This document shows positions 1-18,322 of a stretch of 64,000 nucleotides of DNA, piece by piece. Position 1 is the first letter of the stretch, and every line of letters begins with the position of its first letter. Origin of the DNA: Phycomyces blakesleeanus NRRL 1555(-) (Eukaryota; Mucoromycota; Mucoromycetes; Mucorales; Phycomycetaceae); assembly GCF_001638985.1 (NCBI RefSeq), contig NW_017265143.1:62001-126000 (forward strand), given 5' to 3'. The translations under genes were made by a program, and so were the position numbers. The notes under the pieces were generated by a model. It had not been told where the DNA came from and did not search any database. It saw only the letters and a program-made list of their open reading frames with translations.

Positions 1-2245
1 ACCACAGGTTAGACCTCCCTCCCCCCAGCATCATGATTCCACATTGGCGATGCGATGTACACAGTAGTCCTTCCATAAATGAAAAGAGACCATGCCCCAC
101 GACTTCTCAGAATTAACTGAGCTGGCGAGTAACAACTTTCACTTTCCGATGCTTGTAGCATGGAAGAATCTCCCTGCAACGGTCGCAAGAGACGCCTCAC
201 TATGAAACCGGGACTGTTGTTGCTCAAGGAGAAAACAAACGACACGCGTTGGAGAGGTTCTATATGTAACAAAAAAATTTGCATCTGAGATTTAAGATTA
301 GGACTGCGCTTTTTGTCAGTCTTAGATACCTACGTCAGAGCAAACGTGACATAGACATATATTATTTTTACTGGTTTTGTGTAACTGTATTAAGAGAAGG
401 TGCAGCTAATAATATTTACTCAAAATACTTATGAAAGTGACTCTGCAAACGGAAGTAAAGAAGAAAAGAAGTAAAGCAGTAATGAAGGGTTTAGTCTTGA
501 TCGGTATGGTAATAGCTCTAAAGATGGAGTACAAAATTATATAACGGCGATTTGTAGGTTACTCTAAATTGGTCTGTGCGTTTTTTGTTCAAGGGCACAA
601 CAGCAAGTTTTTTTATTGTTCTTACAAGTAGGCAAAATTGACTACAAAAAAGTGTTAAAAGCAAACAAGTAACTTATTCTTTTTTCAAGAGAAAAACCAG
701 AGACATTTACTATTAGTACTGTAATGGCTTTATATATATATTGATTTGTTTCAATGCAAAGTTCCAAGATGTTGAGGAATATTTCTTTATGCCTTAGAGA
801 GAAAAATTGTAGCTTTACAAAGATAATTATGGAGAAAGAGAGAAAAAGAAAAAAATTCAGAAGGTTAGGTGTCTTATTATAAGAAGCATATTATCGCCAT
901 AGTTGGCTTAGCAACTGCCACAAAGGAAAACGCTGTTAATCTATAATGCAGGTCCAGTGTATCCGCCCTATGACATGTATGATGAAGGCCACGTTCAGAG
1001 TGTGAATGTGTTTTGGAGATTGATAGGTGGACATATTTCAGGGTGGCTAGAAGTGCATTTGTTTTGGCCAGCAGCTAGTGTAAACAAATCTAGAATATTA
1101 CTATACTTCGTACGAGGCTTGTTCGAGGACAGTTGGCCAAAAACAAATATTCCAAGATTTCTTCTTATGGCCGACATTTAGAACAAAGGTCATGATCTAC
1201 GAAGCTGGCGGTATTCTGAAATACGAAGGATTGGGAATTTAGCCCCCCATCCAATTGACCTTTTAATCAGCCCGTACAGCTATCATGAGGAACTTTAAGT
1301 TCCAAATAACAATTCAATAATTTTTAGGTAAGATTAAGTGTTCGTATGTGCGTGCGTGTCCCTGTTAACTGTATTTATTTCCAGTCAGAAGTATGACCAA
1401 TTTGGTATGAACTTGAATTTATCACAAGGTTTTGTGAGCCAATCCCTACAAGAAAGACAGAAATACAAAAACCAAAATGTCCCTCTTTATCCTAATTGGA
1501 TTAACCAAGGGAATCAAGTCCACATGACTTGAGACACCAACACCAACAAGAATGCCAATATGGCGTTTTTCCCTTTCCTTTCCGTTTTTTTTATTGTGCT
1601 TGTGCTTGTGTTTTTGGTTATATTTATGGTTGTACCTGTGTTTGTGTTCGTGCATACATAAGTATTGTATTTTGGTAAGTCTTGTAGAAATAATAAGCAT
1701 TCACCAGTCATACAAACACTAACAATCTCTTTTTGTACATTTTATGTTTTACGATACCTGCAAACTCATACATATATAAATAATCAAAGCTATGTGCAGT
1801 AAGCATATTTAAGCAGAAGCAAAGAAAGAAATGCGTATAAAAATTCAGATTTTTCTTTTTTTCTTCACCTTTGAAGATAACGAGGGCACAAAAGCTAAGT
1901 TTGTTCCTTTAACCGTTTTGATATATGCCATTAATCCAAAAACCCTTCACTACTCCATCCATTAAAAGGACAGCAGCATACACTGTAATCATTGGCTTCC
2001 CAGCTTAAGCACTTTATTCATGTACACCACGGTTCTCTGTTGTATTCACAGTACAAAAACAAAGGGACAAAATAAAAATACTATAAATTTAGAGTTGTAG
2101 CTGAATAACCTTTATACTGAAAGCAAAAAAGTTATATACATATGTATGTAAACGTATAGATATAGGCATATAGATGTCTAAATAAAGTGATGTATTTTTT
2201 TTTAGGTTTTATTATTATTATATTATTATTATTTTTATTATTACT

Positions 2246-2276
<31 letters not shown>

Positions 2277-2283
2277 TTATTAC
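1..2283. other. Left-edge region with no recognisable gene
   Basis: No open frame here resembles a known protein and none is flanked by convincing splice signals. The largest frames (9-284 on the minus strand and 957-1181 on the plus strand) are isolated and look like chance or decayed sequence. Between about 1515 and 1700 there is a degenerate repeat built from CAACAC/TTGTGC-like hexamers, and 2209-2283 is an ATT microsatellite that abuts the GCN2 stop codon. The region presumably holds the 3' UTR and terminator of GCN2, but no specific signal can be assigned. Confidence 0.6.
2209..2283. repeat. ATT trinucleotide microsatellite at the GCN2 3' end
   Basis: About 75 bases of imperfect (ATT)n on the plus strand end one base before the GCN2 stop codon, so the transcript of GCN2 would carry (AAT)n at the start of its 3' UTR. 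Similar ATT/AAT tracts recur in this window at about 9316, 12242, 35563, 45142 and 47269. Confidence 0.9.
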
Positions 2284-9629
<7,346 letters not shown>

Positions 9630-11976
9630 AATCGTTTTTAAATATGTTTCAGTTTAATAAAGCCTTTTTTTCTGGTTTTCGTCGATGGAGTTATTCTCTT
9701 TCTTATATCTTTTCAAAAGATATGATATTGTATGGTATGATATGATAGATGTGTGTATGTGTGTGTGTTTAGAGTGGAATAATACTATGAGAAAAGAGGT
9801 ACGTGTCAATACAGAGAGACAAGTTCACTCCATTATGCCTACTAAAAAAAAATAAAAAATAAAAATAAAAATAGGATAAAATACAAAGAAAAAGAGACAA
9901 AGCAAGAAGAAAGCTGTCAGAAGCAAGCTTCTTTGGATAACCAGCTCAGATAGTATTCACACTTGTGGAAGTGGTCACGTAAAAAGATCAGAACAGGAAC
10001 GTATAAGACGTCATCCCAGGTGTGGAATGTATAGTATAGTTTATTATTATCAGTCATTAATAGATAGAGTATTCCTGAGTCATAGCCATGACTCACTTAC
10101 ACTCCCGGAAGTTCTTGTCAAAATATAGAATAAATTTTTGAGGATGAAATAAATAAATAAATATATATATATATATAAATATATAATAATTCAACAAAAG
10201 AAGATACCAATTAAAGCTTTTATTTGGCTTCTTCATCTTCTTTTTTTTTCTCTTTCCTACATAGTGAAAAGTATGTATTTGAGTAATCCTGCAAATAATG
10301 AGTGAGTATGTGGTGCATTTGACTTGCATAATATATAAGCAGTATACTATGGTGCAATGTCCAAAACCTCTGTCGATTGAATATTGTCGATACTTCCAAG
10401 GAACCCAAAGTCAGAAAGGATTAAATCCCGAAGGAATCCGCGTTTTATGAGGCGACTGAAAGATGAACATGGTCATTATTGAATTGAAAATATTTTTTTT
10501 TTAAAATAATAATAATAATAATACAAAAGGAGGGAACCGTATTATCTGCTTTCCTCAGCTAGCTGAGACCAGCAGAGGGGATGTGTAGAGAAAATATTGG
10601 TTGAAAGACACGAATGTAAACTCCCCGCAAGTACTTGATGTTGTATACTTGTAAAATACTTTGTACAAACCAGTCTTTACATGTACGCACACACATAAAT
10701 GAATGTATCGATGAAGCAAGTTTGCTCAGGCGATTTCAGACTTTTAATTACTTAAAAATAGTCCCATAAAATCCCTCGATTTTTGACACCCTCAAACACA
10801 AGCATCTTTTTTTTTGGTAGAAAGGATCACTGTAGGAAATGGCAGGATTTATAACTCCAGACGCGTGCATTAATTTAGCCAATAACATGTCAGCCTTCAG
10901 CCTATTAGTTTTACTTTTCAGCAAGTACGAGTTATGGGATTCAGGATTGTTTTACTTTCAAGCCAAATAAAACCTCGGAATAGTTAACCTGTGCATTTAT
11001 TTAGGCACTTCTAGCAGTCCTCACATTGATCCAACAAATGATTGATATTTCATATAGTGAAATAGTTTTATTTATGATTTTATTATTGATCAAAATAGTA
11101 AAAGGACAATATAGTAAATATTTAGAGTAAAGGCATGATTAATTTGTAGCTTTATATATTTACAAACTACAAAATATAGCTTTGTCCAAAAATCATACAA
11201 AGAAATTTTGTTTAATTATTACAAAAGCTATAGATATATACCATCTTATATGCTAAATATACGCTTGTCTACTTATCTACTAAATATGTGATACAATGTT
11301 TATTATTGTAGGGTATTACTACAAGCTTACAATCTAATTGTTTTATCCTCAAAAAATGATAAATTTTATATAAGTTTGTTAGTATTCTATAAAGACTCAA
11401 AGCCTTGTTAACAAGAGCTTTCTTTTCAAAAAACTCGTATTTTTTTCTACACTGATATCTCCTTGGGCCTCCCTTCCCCCTCCCTGTAATGTTAGGCAAA
11501 ATCTGATGTATTTTCGTGTGTACTTCATAAGAAAAATAGGTCAGATTTGTTTGAAACAGAAACAAAAATTAATTTAACATATATATTTGTGCAATGTCTT
11601 GAGATTTTTACAATCCTGCCAGAGATCAAATACTGCTCTTCTAGTCTAATGGAAATCTATTTACGCACGCACGTAATATATCTCTATCTTTTTTTCTGCA
11701 TTCCAGTCCCTTCTCTTTTCTTCGAAAAATCACCTCAAATTCCTTCTTCGTGGAAACTCACTCTGTTTATTAATAATAAACAGTTTTGGAATCCACGTTT
11801 CTTTTTGGTGACTATTATAATTCACGTAATTTAATGTAGCCTACAGATCTGTTCAATTTTTCTTTTCAAACAGTACATTCTTCTTCTTCTCTTTCTCTTT
11901 TGGGGGAGCAATAAATGTGTCTCATGTTAAATGAGCATATTTGGGTACTGTTGACAATGAATAATGTCTCTGGGAA
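9630..11976. other. Gene-poor interval upstream of GCN2
   Basis: This 2.3-kb stretch holds the GCN2 promoter and 5' UTR at its left end and otherwise shows only AT-rich low-complexity sequence. There are runs of A/T, TG-rich tracts near 9740-9770 and short ATA/AAT runs near 10150 and 10507. Open frames at 10093-10408 (minus), 11269-11565 (minus) and 11547-11834 (plus) are lysine/tyrosine-rich translations of AT-rich DNA. They have no domain resemblance and no conserved-looking splice sites. I see no RNA gene. Confidence 0.6.
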
Positions 11977-12159
11977 TTAATACTTTCTTAATTCCAAGCG
12001 TTTAACCTTCTCAACTTGAGGTATATTTTGCATGTCATTATAGCAACTTAAATAATATATCTTTTTTTCTATAGGTTGCACCCAATTCATATAACCAAAT
12101 AGACAACTTAAAACAAAGATAACAGCAAAGACAATACCAGAAACAACGCATAGAATCAT
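11977..12159 (-). CDS. Possible 60-residue single-pass membrane protein
   Basis: A complete minus-strand frame of 60 residues begins with a strongly hydrophobic stretch (about residues 1-24, Val/Ile/Phe/Leu-rich) followed by a short polar, Lys-rich tail. It lies 175 bases downstream of the MAD3 stop on the same strand. I do not recognise the family. The hydrophobic segment could be a signal anchor of a tiny membrane protein, but in such AT-rich DNA hydrophobic codons are common, so a chance frame is a real alternative. It could also be the last exon of something I have not resolved. Confidence 0.25.
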   Translation of the reverse strand: MILCVVSGIVFAVIFVLSCLFGYMNWVQPIEKKIYYLSCYNDMQNIPQVEKVKRLELRKY

Positions 12160-12237
12160 CGAAGATAGTATTTAAAGTGGAACGTAAAAAAAAGCCAAAG
12201 GGATTGGATTATAATTATGATCATTAGTATTAGTATT

Positions 12238-12241
<4 letters not shown>

Positions 12242-12277
<36 letters not shown>
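12242..12277. repeat. ATT microsatellite downstream of MAD3
   Basis: A clean run of about twelve ATT units lies in the short interval between the small membrane-protein frame and the MAD3 stop codon. It would be transcribed only if the MAD3 3' UTR extends that far. Confidence 0.9.
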
Positions 12278-12279
<2 letters not shown>

Positions 12280-12334
12280 ATTTTTAATATATTATGAATT
12301 ACTTGTATTAAAGGCATCGCTATTTTACTCAAGT

Positions 12335-14377
12335 CTAGTTGGTCCGGGAGATTAGGTGGCTATTTCCTGCATTTCCTGCCTCTATCTCTCTTTGCAACAT
12401 CTTGTGGATCAATTCATCGTCACTTTCGTCATCATCATCATCACCCCCACCACTGAAAGTCCCAATTCGAAGTCTTTCTAACATAGGATTATCCGATGTA
12501 GATGATATACTGGCAGTAGGATATTCGTTCTCATTAGTGTATACTCGATTCCTCCGTTCTTCTTCTTGTTTTTTTAGCCATTTCTTATCATAGAATCCAG
12601 CATCTTCTTCTAATTGGATTTTAGATAGCCCAGACGCTCGTTTGTACATTTCTCCAATAGAATTATGAGCAGCCCTAGTCTCTGCAGTCAAGTTACCAGT
12701 ATTGTCTTCCGTATATATTCCTAATGTTTTGGCTTTCCCTTTTTTTATATAAAAAGAAACCAAAAAAAAAACAAACAAACAAAGAAGCCTCTCAGAAAAA
12801 TGAAAGAAATATAAACTTGAACTTTCAAAATATTTAACAATAACGATAAAGAAAAAAAAAGACTTACTTTCAGCTGCTCGCGCCCTTTCTTCTTCGCAGC
12901 TTAACATCGCTGAATTGTCAGGGCAATTTTTTATAAAGGAAATATACTCATACTTTCCTTTTGAATCAAGTTCACGCATACAAAGAGCTTCTATCGCATT
13001 AAACCGTTCTGTCAAATCCTTGAGGTTGTCTTCTTCCACCACAGATATTGTTCTTTCAGTAGACATTTGCCGAGTTCGTAGAGATTGTTTATTTGATGGC
13101 TTCGGCGAATTTTGCGAGGATCTAAATGACTGTGATGACTGTGACGATTGTGCTGATTGTGCTGATTGTGATATTTGTGACAGTTGTAGTGGTTGTGAGG
13201 TAGACGGACCGGTTTCAATCTATGTAGAAAAAATAAGTAAAGAAATTAAATAAATATATGTAGATATATATTCTCACGTCAGCTAATTAAACACTATATT
13301 GACTTTTCGTTTTCTTTTTTCTTTTCTTACCCGATCCTTAAATACTGTGAAAGTGTCCTTCTTGGGGCGTTTGTATGGGTTTTGGGGGAGAACAGCTCCT
13401 TTAAAGCGTTCGGATCTGACAGTATTTTCTTTGCATTCTGGTGAGCGATGTGTGTATGGCTGCATAGATTGTGGTGGATTGACGCTTGGTTGTGAATTTC
13501 CTTCTGTTCTGTCAGAGTAGACATGGTATTTACGTTGAATCGGTAAATATGACGAACCGACTTCTCTTTCTCGTTGTGGTAGCCCACCTCCAAAGTGATA
13601 TGCGTTACCAGAATTCTTACAAAATTCAGCTGAGGCATCAAATAGTACACCTAGTGGTTTTCGTCCACTACGTTCCAAGACTTGGTTTCTTTCATTTAAT
13701 TGGGATGTAGAAGGATCGGACGATTCGCTATCCAAACGTCGTTGTGTTTGCCGAGCCGTGAAAGCGTCTTTGGCCCTCTTTAGGCTTGCAATTGGCTCAG
13801 CCTTTTTCTTGATTCCAGATTCAAATATTTGAGATGCTTCGTTGTATTTCTGTATTTTTTCAAAATAACTTGCATAATCTTCGTAGAATAATGCACACAT
13901 TTGTCCAATATTCTGAGTAATAAGATGGTGATATATCTTAATAGGATCGCTGCGAAGTCTGGATAGGCGAAGCCAGCATTTTAGATACCGAGGATCATTT
14001 TTGTACATAAAGCTGTCTTGAAAACGAGTGGTTACTTGCTCAAGGACAGATCGCAATGGACTGGCATTAGATTGACCTTGAACGAAGATTTGATCGATCC
14101 AATCAAGATGCTTCAAATATACATCTAAAGGATCGTGATTATAATCGATCGCTTCTAGTTCTGTTTTGAATTTGCTTTCTCCTTCTTCAATAGCGTCTAG
14201 TAGCTCGTCTGTTGATTTTTGTAAAATACTCGAAAGCGTTCTTGAGTCACGTCCCTGAGGTAATTGTGCAATGTTCTCTTTTGAGCGGACAACAGTGTCA
14301 AATTCTGGAATGCTGTTAATAAGTCTTTGTCGATCTTCTTCTTTAGGTTCTGCATAGTTCAATTTGTCTCGATTCAT
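12335..14377 (-). CDS. MAD3: Spindle-checkpoint Mad3/BubR1-like protein, no kinase domain
   Basis: Mad3 is the pseudosubstrate subunit of the mitotic checkpoint complex that inhibits APC/C-Cdc20. Three exons are supported: 14377-13331, 13219-12868 and 12738-12335. They join in frame and total 1,803 nt (600 residues). Exon 1 has the N-terminal KEN box (residues 33-35) just before the Mad3/BUB1 homology TPR region (about residues 50-200). A second KEN box is at residues 316-318, followed by a basic patch. Exon 2 opens with a Ser-Gln cluster, and exon 3 ends in an acidic, Asp-rich tail. There is no kinase domain, so it is the Mad3 type and not Bub1. Exon 1 could also terminate without splicing at residue 364, and the downstream frame could start at its own Met at 13066. 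The good GT/AG sites and preserved frame favour one gene. Confidence 0.85.
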
Positions 14378-15364
14378 GTAGAATTATGTGTATTTGTAAC
14401 GAATTGTATAAAATGATAAGGATAGTTGCTCAATTTACATTGATTCTTAAATATGAGGGTATTGAGTAGGTTTTAATTCAATTATACAGTCACAACAGAA
14501 CGGATTGACACACAGTTAATAAAGATTACCAAAAGTTGCTTAACTATTTCTCAAAAAAAAAACATACTTAGTGCTTGTATAATACAGGAGAGGAAAAGAG
14601 AAAGTACCGGGATAATTGATTACCTTTATAAACAAAGATTTTGTTTAGAATATTGTGGACATGGCAGACATTACAGGAATCAATGTAGAAAAAGTAATAA
14701 AGTTCATTGATAATTTTGGCTGTCATTCACCTTAAAGGCAACACGATACTCTCTTTTTCAAAAAAAAACAGAACAAGAAGAAAACGAACTAGATTATAGG
14801 ACAAACAGGCCTTTTTTAATTTAAAAAAGCTTCTCTAAGATATCCCATTTAAAACCTACGATCATATTAAATTTGCCTTCAAGAGCCATAATAATTATTG
14901 TTTGCAGAAAAAAGGTTAACCTCTGTTAAGCAACTAGAGTTCAATTTATTCAACATATTACGTAAGTCAAAGTTAATAGAAAAGGATGATAGAGCTAGAG
15001 TTTAGTGGGCTGTGAAATAAATAAATTGAACTGACAAACATTGAGAAAAAGCAATGCAATTCGGTCAGATTAATCGCGTTTCTACCTTGAGAATAATGCT
15101 AGTACAAGAATATGCTTCTAAGAAAAAAAAAGCAGTGAAATATATAAAGAGGAGACCGATATTTTCACAGTGAAATAGTAGTGATAATATACTGATAATT
15201 CGTGCCTTTCATAATAATGTATCCAGATATGATAAGCCTAGGCAAGCCTGTTTTTGTATTTATTGGTTCTGGAGATGTATGAAATGCGTGCTCTTAGAAA
15301 GTGATAAAATTCTAGAAAATAAAAGTTACAACAAAGAAAGGATTTCGGTTAAGAGAAATGTCTA
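14378..15364. other. Intergenic, no gene seen
   Basis: AT-rich sequence upstream of MAD3. No frame has recognisable content and no RNA gene is visible. The MAD3 promoter must lie at the left end. Confidence 0.6.
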
Positions 15365-15678
15365 TACAGTCAAAGCTCGATATAGTGATATAAATGGTGG
15401 ACAGAAATTTTATCACTATCACTATATTGAGCATGTTTTTTTCTTACTCCACACATTATTTAGTGATATTTCTAATGTCACTGTAAGTGACTACTGTTTT
15501 CTAATAGGATTCATAGTATTTTGTCTAAGAAAGTGGGCTTGCTTTAAAATGCTAAATAAAATATATACTACATTTTTTTTATAGTATGCAAATAAACTCA
15601 GAGCTCGATATAGTGATAATAAGCAGGCACGGGCCCAAATTTTCCAAAAAATTATCACTATATCGAGCTTTGACTGTA
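15365..15678. mobile_element. 314-bp pogo/Fot-like MITE with TA ends
   Basis: The two ends are perfect 26-bp inverted repeats (15365-15390 and 15653-15678) that begin TACAGTCAAAGCTCGATATA. The outermost TA pair is consistent with a TA target duplication. Inverted copies of the same terminal block also occur inside, at about 15411-15432 and 15600-15620, so each end can fold into its own hairpin. The interior has no transposase coding. A CAGTCAAA-type start, a CTCGATATA block and TA target sites are familiar from pogo/Fot-family elements, so that family is inferred. Perfect TIRs suggest relatively recent movement. Confidence 0.85.
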
Positions 15679-16404
15679 TTTTGAAATGATAAGTATGTTT
15701 TGACCAAAAAAAAAAAAGTAAAAATAAAGCTGCTTTAAAAAGTTTACATTTTTAACTGCTTAAAATTGGTACACTTTTTCTTAATTAAAGCCGCTAATTT
15801 TTTTTTGCTTGAAAATGTTACAACCTTCACCTTTTCTTTGGGCTTCCTAACCCTATAAACTCGTGTGGAATACCCAAAAGGAAGGATAGATAAAATCTAA
15901 CTAGTTAATGAGGAAGTTATGTGCTTTAGGTATGACAGTCACCTATCTTGGTTGCGATCCCGTTAGGGAGGAAGGGGGTACTGTTAAAGACCTTTGCTTA
16001 TTGTGTACACCAGATAGTGTGAACCGTGGTAAACATAACCGCAAATTGAAGAGACAACGAGACAGGCGGATAAAGACGAACGTAGTAGATTATTCACACA
16101 TCGTTAGAGATTGACCAGAAAGGACAAAATTTCTGGAGCACCGACTTCTATACCTCAAATTTGTAAATACAGGGGAGACACAATGGAAGACAAACTCAAC
16201 AGAAACTTAGTCAGATATATCAATATCTTGGTAAAATAGAAAGCACGCGCACAGACCTATATATACATACATATATTCCATCCATAGCTCGCAGCCGCCA
16301 TTAGAAAGAACAAGATATTTTTTTTCTTAGGTAGATAGGGTAGAATATTACACGGGTATCTTTGATAGTGGAAGGAGACGTAATATCAAAAACGCTTTTA
16401 GCGA
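15679..16404. other. Interval between MITE and Tc1 relic
   Basis: This stretch contains a 68-residue plus-strand frame (15908-16114), Arg/Lys-rich near its C-terminus, that I do not recognise and do not call. The remainder may be decayed upstream parts of the Tc1 relic that starts at 16405, but no motif is readable. Confidence 0.4.
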
Positions 16405-16499
16405 TAGCCCTGATCGAAGCCTTAATCTGAACCCCATTGAAAACCTGTGAAGTTCCCTCTAAATTCCGTTTGATTAAAGAAGAGTTTTTATTAAACAAT
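16405..16499 (+). pseudogene. Tc1/mariner transposase C-terminal fragment
   Basis: One plus-strand frame reads SPDRSLNLNPIENL, a stop, SSL, another stop and then a short Leu/Lys-rich tail. The SPDLNPIENLW block is the hallmark around the third catalytic acidic residue (the Glu of PIE) of DD34E Tc1/mariner transposases. The fragment is interrupted by at least three stops and has a small insertion inside the motif, so it is dead. No TIR could be matched to it. Confidence 0.65.
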
Positions 16500-16797
16500 T
16501 TAATGATTTAAATGTACCCTATAGAAAAAAAAATAGGCGATTTTAGTGAATTGTTGCAAGTTTTCCGGGGTTTAAAGTGCCTTGTACTTGAGTTTTAATT
16601 AAGCACCAATTTCTCTCTCGCTCTCTTTTATATTCTACTTTTTTTTTTACCCCACCATGTTTTTTGCAGTCAAAGCAAAACATCTTTTTCTTAGCTTTTT
16701 CGACCCATTACAAAACTAAATACCAAGTTATTCAAATCTAATGGCTTACCAGCGGTAGCTTGGGTGGGTCCTAAGCGGTAACCAGGACGGAATTTTT

Positions 16798-17067
16798 TCA
16801 TCTTCTTTGAATTCTAGTCAGTCTTTGTCTCAAACGACGACCCTCCTGGAGATCTTCTTCTGCTTGTCTTCTGATACGTCCAATCCGAATAACGCGGGTG
16901 AACCTTACAGGTATAATCCCATCATATCTCAAATTGTTAAGTATATGTCGGAAGTTCAGGACAGCAGCAAGATCCTGATTCCACAAACGATGCATAACCT
17001 CTGACCCGTCCATGTTCTCCAAACAATTTAGATTGGTACATCTAAAAGGACTTGTTTCTATTTTTTT
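16798..17067 (-). pseudogene. C-terminal relic of a Fanzor/TnpB-like zinc-ribbon protein
   Basis: The minus-strand frame is open from 17067. It shows a CTNLNC-type Cys pair, then MHRLWNQDLAAVLNFRHIL, then a basic Arg-rich tail to the stop at 16798. The order Cys-x(n)-Cys followed by W-N-(R/Q)-D-x-x-A-x-x-N resembles the final zinc ribbon and third catalytic Asp region of TnpB/Fanzor RuvC nucleases, of which mucoralean genomes carry many copies. Only about 90 residues remain, the upstream zinc-ribbon half is missing and a stop lies directly upstream. The family assignment is by motif memory only. Confidence 0.45.
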
Positions 17068-18322
17068 TCACAAGGTCTAGAATTATTAAATGTCTTTAAA
17101 AGAAACATACTTAATAGTTATCAAGACTAGTATTAATAAAATACGAATCAGTAAAGTTGACAAAAGAAAGCAATCTGAGAAGAATTGACAGAAAAATATA
17201 TGCATCAAGTACAATTTGGTTGTCAAGATTGCTCGCATGCTCATTAGAAATCTCGGTAGATTTAGAGAATTGCAAGGAATCTGTCTTCTTGTTTTTCAAA
17301 AGTAGGAATGAGACATGACAATGTTAACACAAAGCAGGTTTATACTCTTTGATAAAGAATTAATTAAGCAATATTCATATCTTCATCAATATCATAGTAC
17401 TTAGAGAATAGCCTTTTTTTTATATAAAAAATGTAAGAAGTATTACATAGAAATAGATATATGTATATTACTTAATAAATGTATAGCTTAAGCTGCTACT
17501 AAATATCATAAAAAATAGTACTTCTTCTTTCCATACTTCTTTATATTCAACTTGTATTATTTTGATCAATAAAAAGTATGAAATTCCAATATAAAACCGT
17601 GTATTTGTTGAACCAATTATAAGAATAGAGATATCTAAAAAAAGGTATAGAGTTGCCATATTTAGAATATTTGATTGGATTATATGCAAAAATAATCTGA
17701 AATCCAACGAATTGTATTCTCCAAATGTTTTATAAAAAGGGAAGTATTTCTCTAAAAATGGTATAATTCTGCTATTTTAAAAGATTTTATTGGATTAAAA
17801 AAAAGTAATTTGAACTCCCATAAATAGTATTCGCTGTAAATACTTTTAATTTACTAAAAGCCAAGATTCTATTGGCAAACATTATAACTCCGTGAACGTA
17901 GGAATTATAATGTCTGCCATTTACTACGGTGGTAGTTTATTTGAACATTCCTTTTTAACTTTTGACTTTTTCATTTGCCTGCACCTATTTCCCTTTTATT
18001 TTATGATATCTAAGGAAACTTTTAAAACAAGACCCTAAATTATTTGTGCACTGATCTCTTTTGAACGAATTTGTTTTTATCAAATGCTAGAATACTGTCA
18101 GGGATTCGTCAATTTTATTCACTCAGTTCAACAAGCTGAAATGTATTTCAACTTGTGTAGCATTATGTATGTGGACAAAATGCTTAATTTTATTAAAAAG
18201 GCACCTGAATTGATATGTCTGAGGGACAAGAAGATAGTCACACATGACGTAACGGTCTTTCATTACTGGAAGCATTGTCTATCTGGGTACGGAAGTAGAG
18301 ACACAGACATATAGTCGAGATT
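17068..18322. other. AT-rich interval upstream of VPS35
   Basis: No recognisable gene. Hydrophobic minus-strand frames at 17111-17299 and 17468-17707 and a plus-strand frame at 18084-18314 lack domain features and splice context. The VPS35 promoter lies at the right end. Confidence 0.55.

Noticed and set aside
9..284. 91-residue minus-strand frame at the left edge
   Set aside because: No recognisable motif, no splice context, and truncated surroundings. Some phrases hinted at LINE-like sequence but nothing firm could be read.
957..1181. Overlapping frames on both strands near 1 kb
   Set aside because: Both are open over the same 180 bases and neither shows family motifs, so at most one could be real and neither is supported.
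15908..16114. 68-residue plus-strand frame
   Set aside because: Arg/Lys-rich C-terminus but no match. It lies among transposon debris and has no splice partners.
18084..18314. Plus-strand frame just upstream of VPS35
   Set aside because: No link in frame to VPS35 exon 1 and no recognisable domain. It is probably chance.
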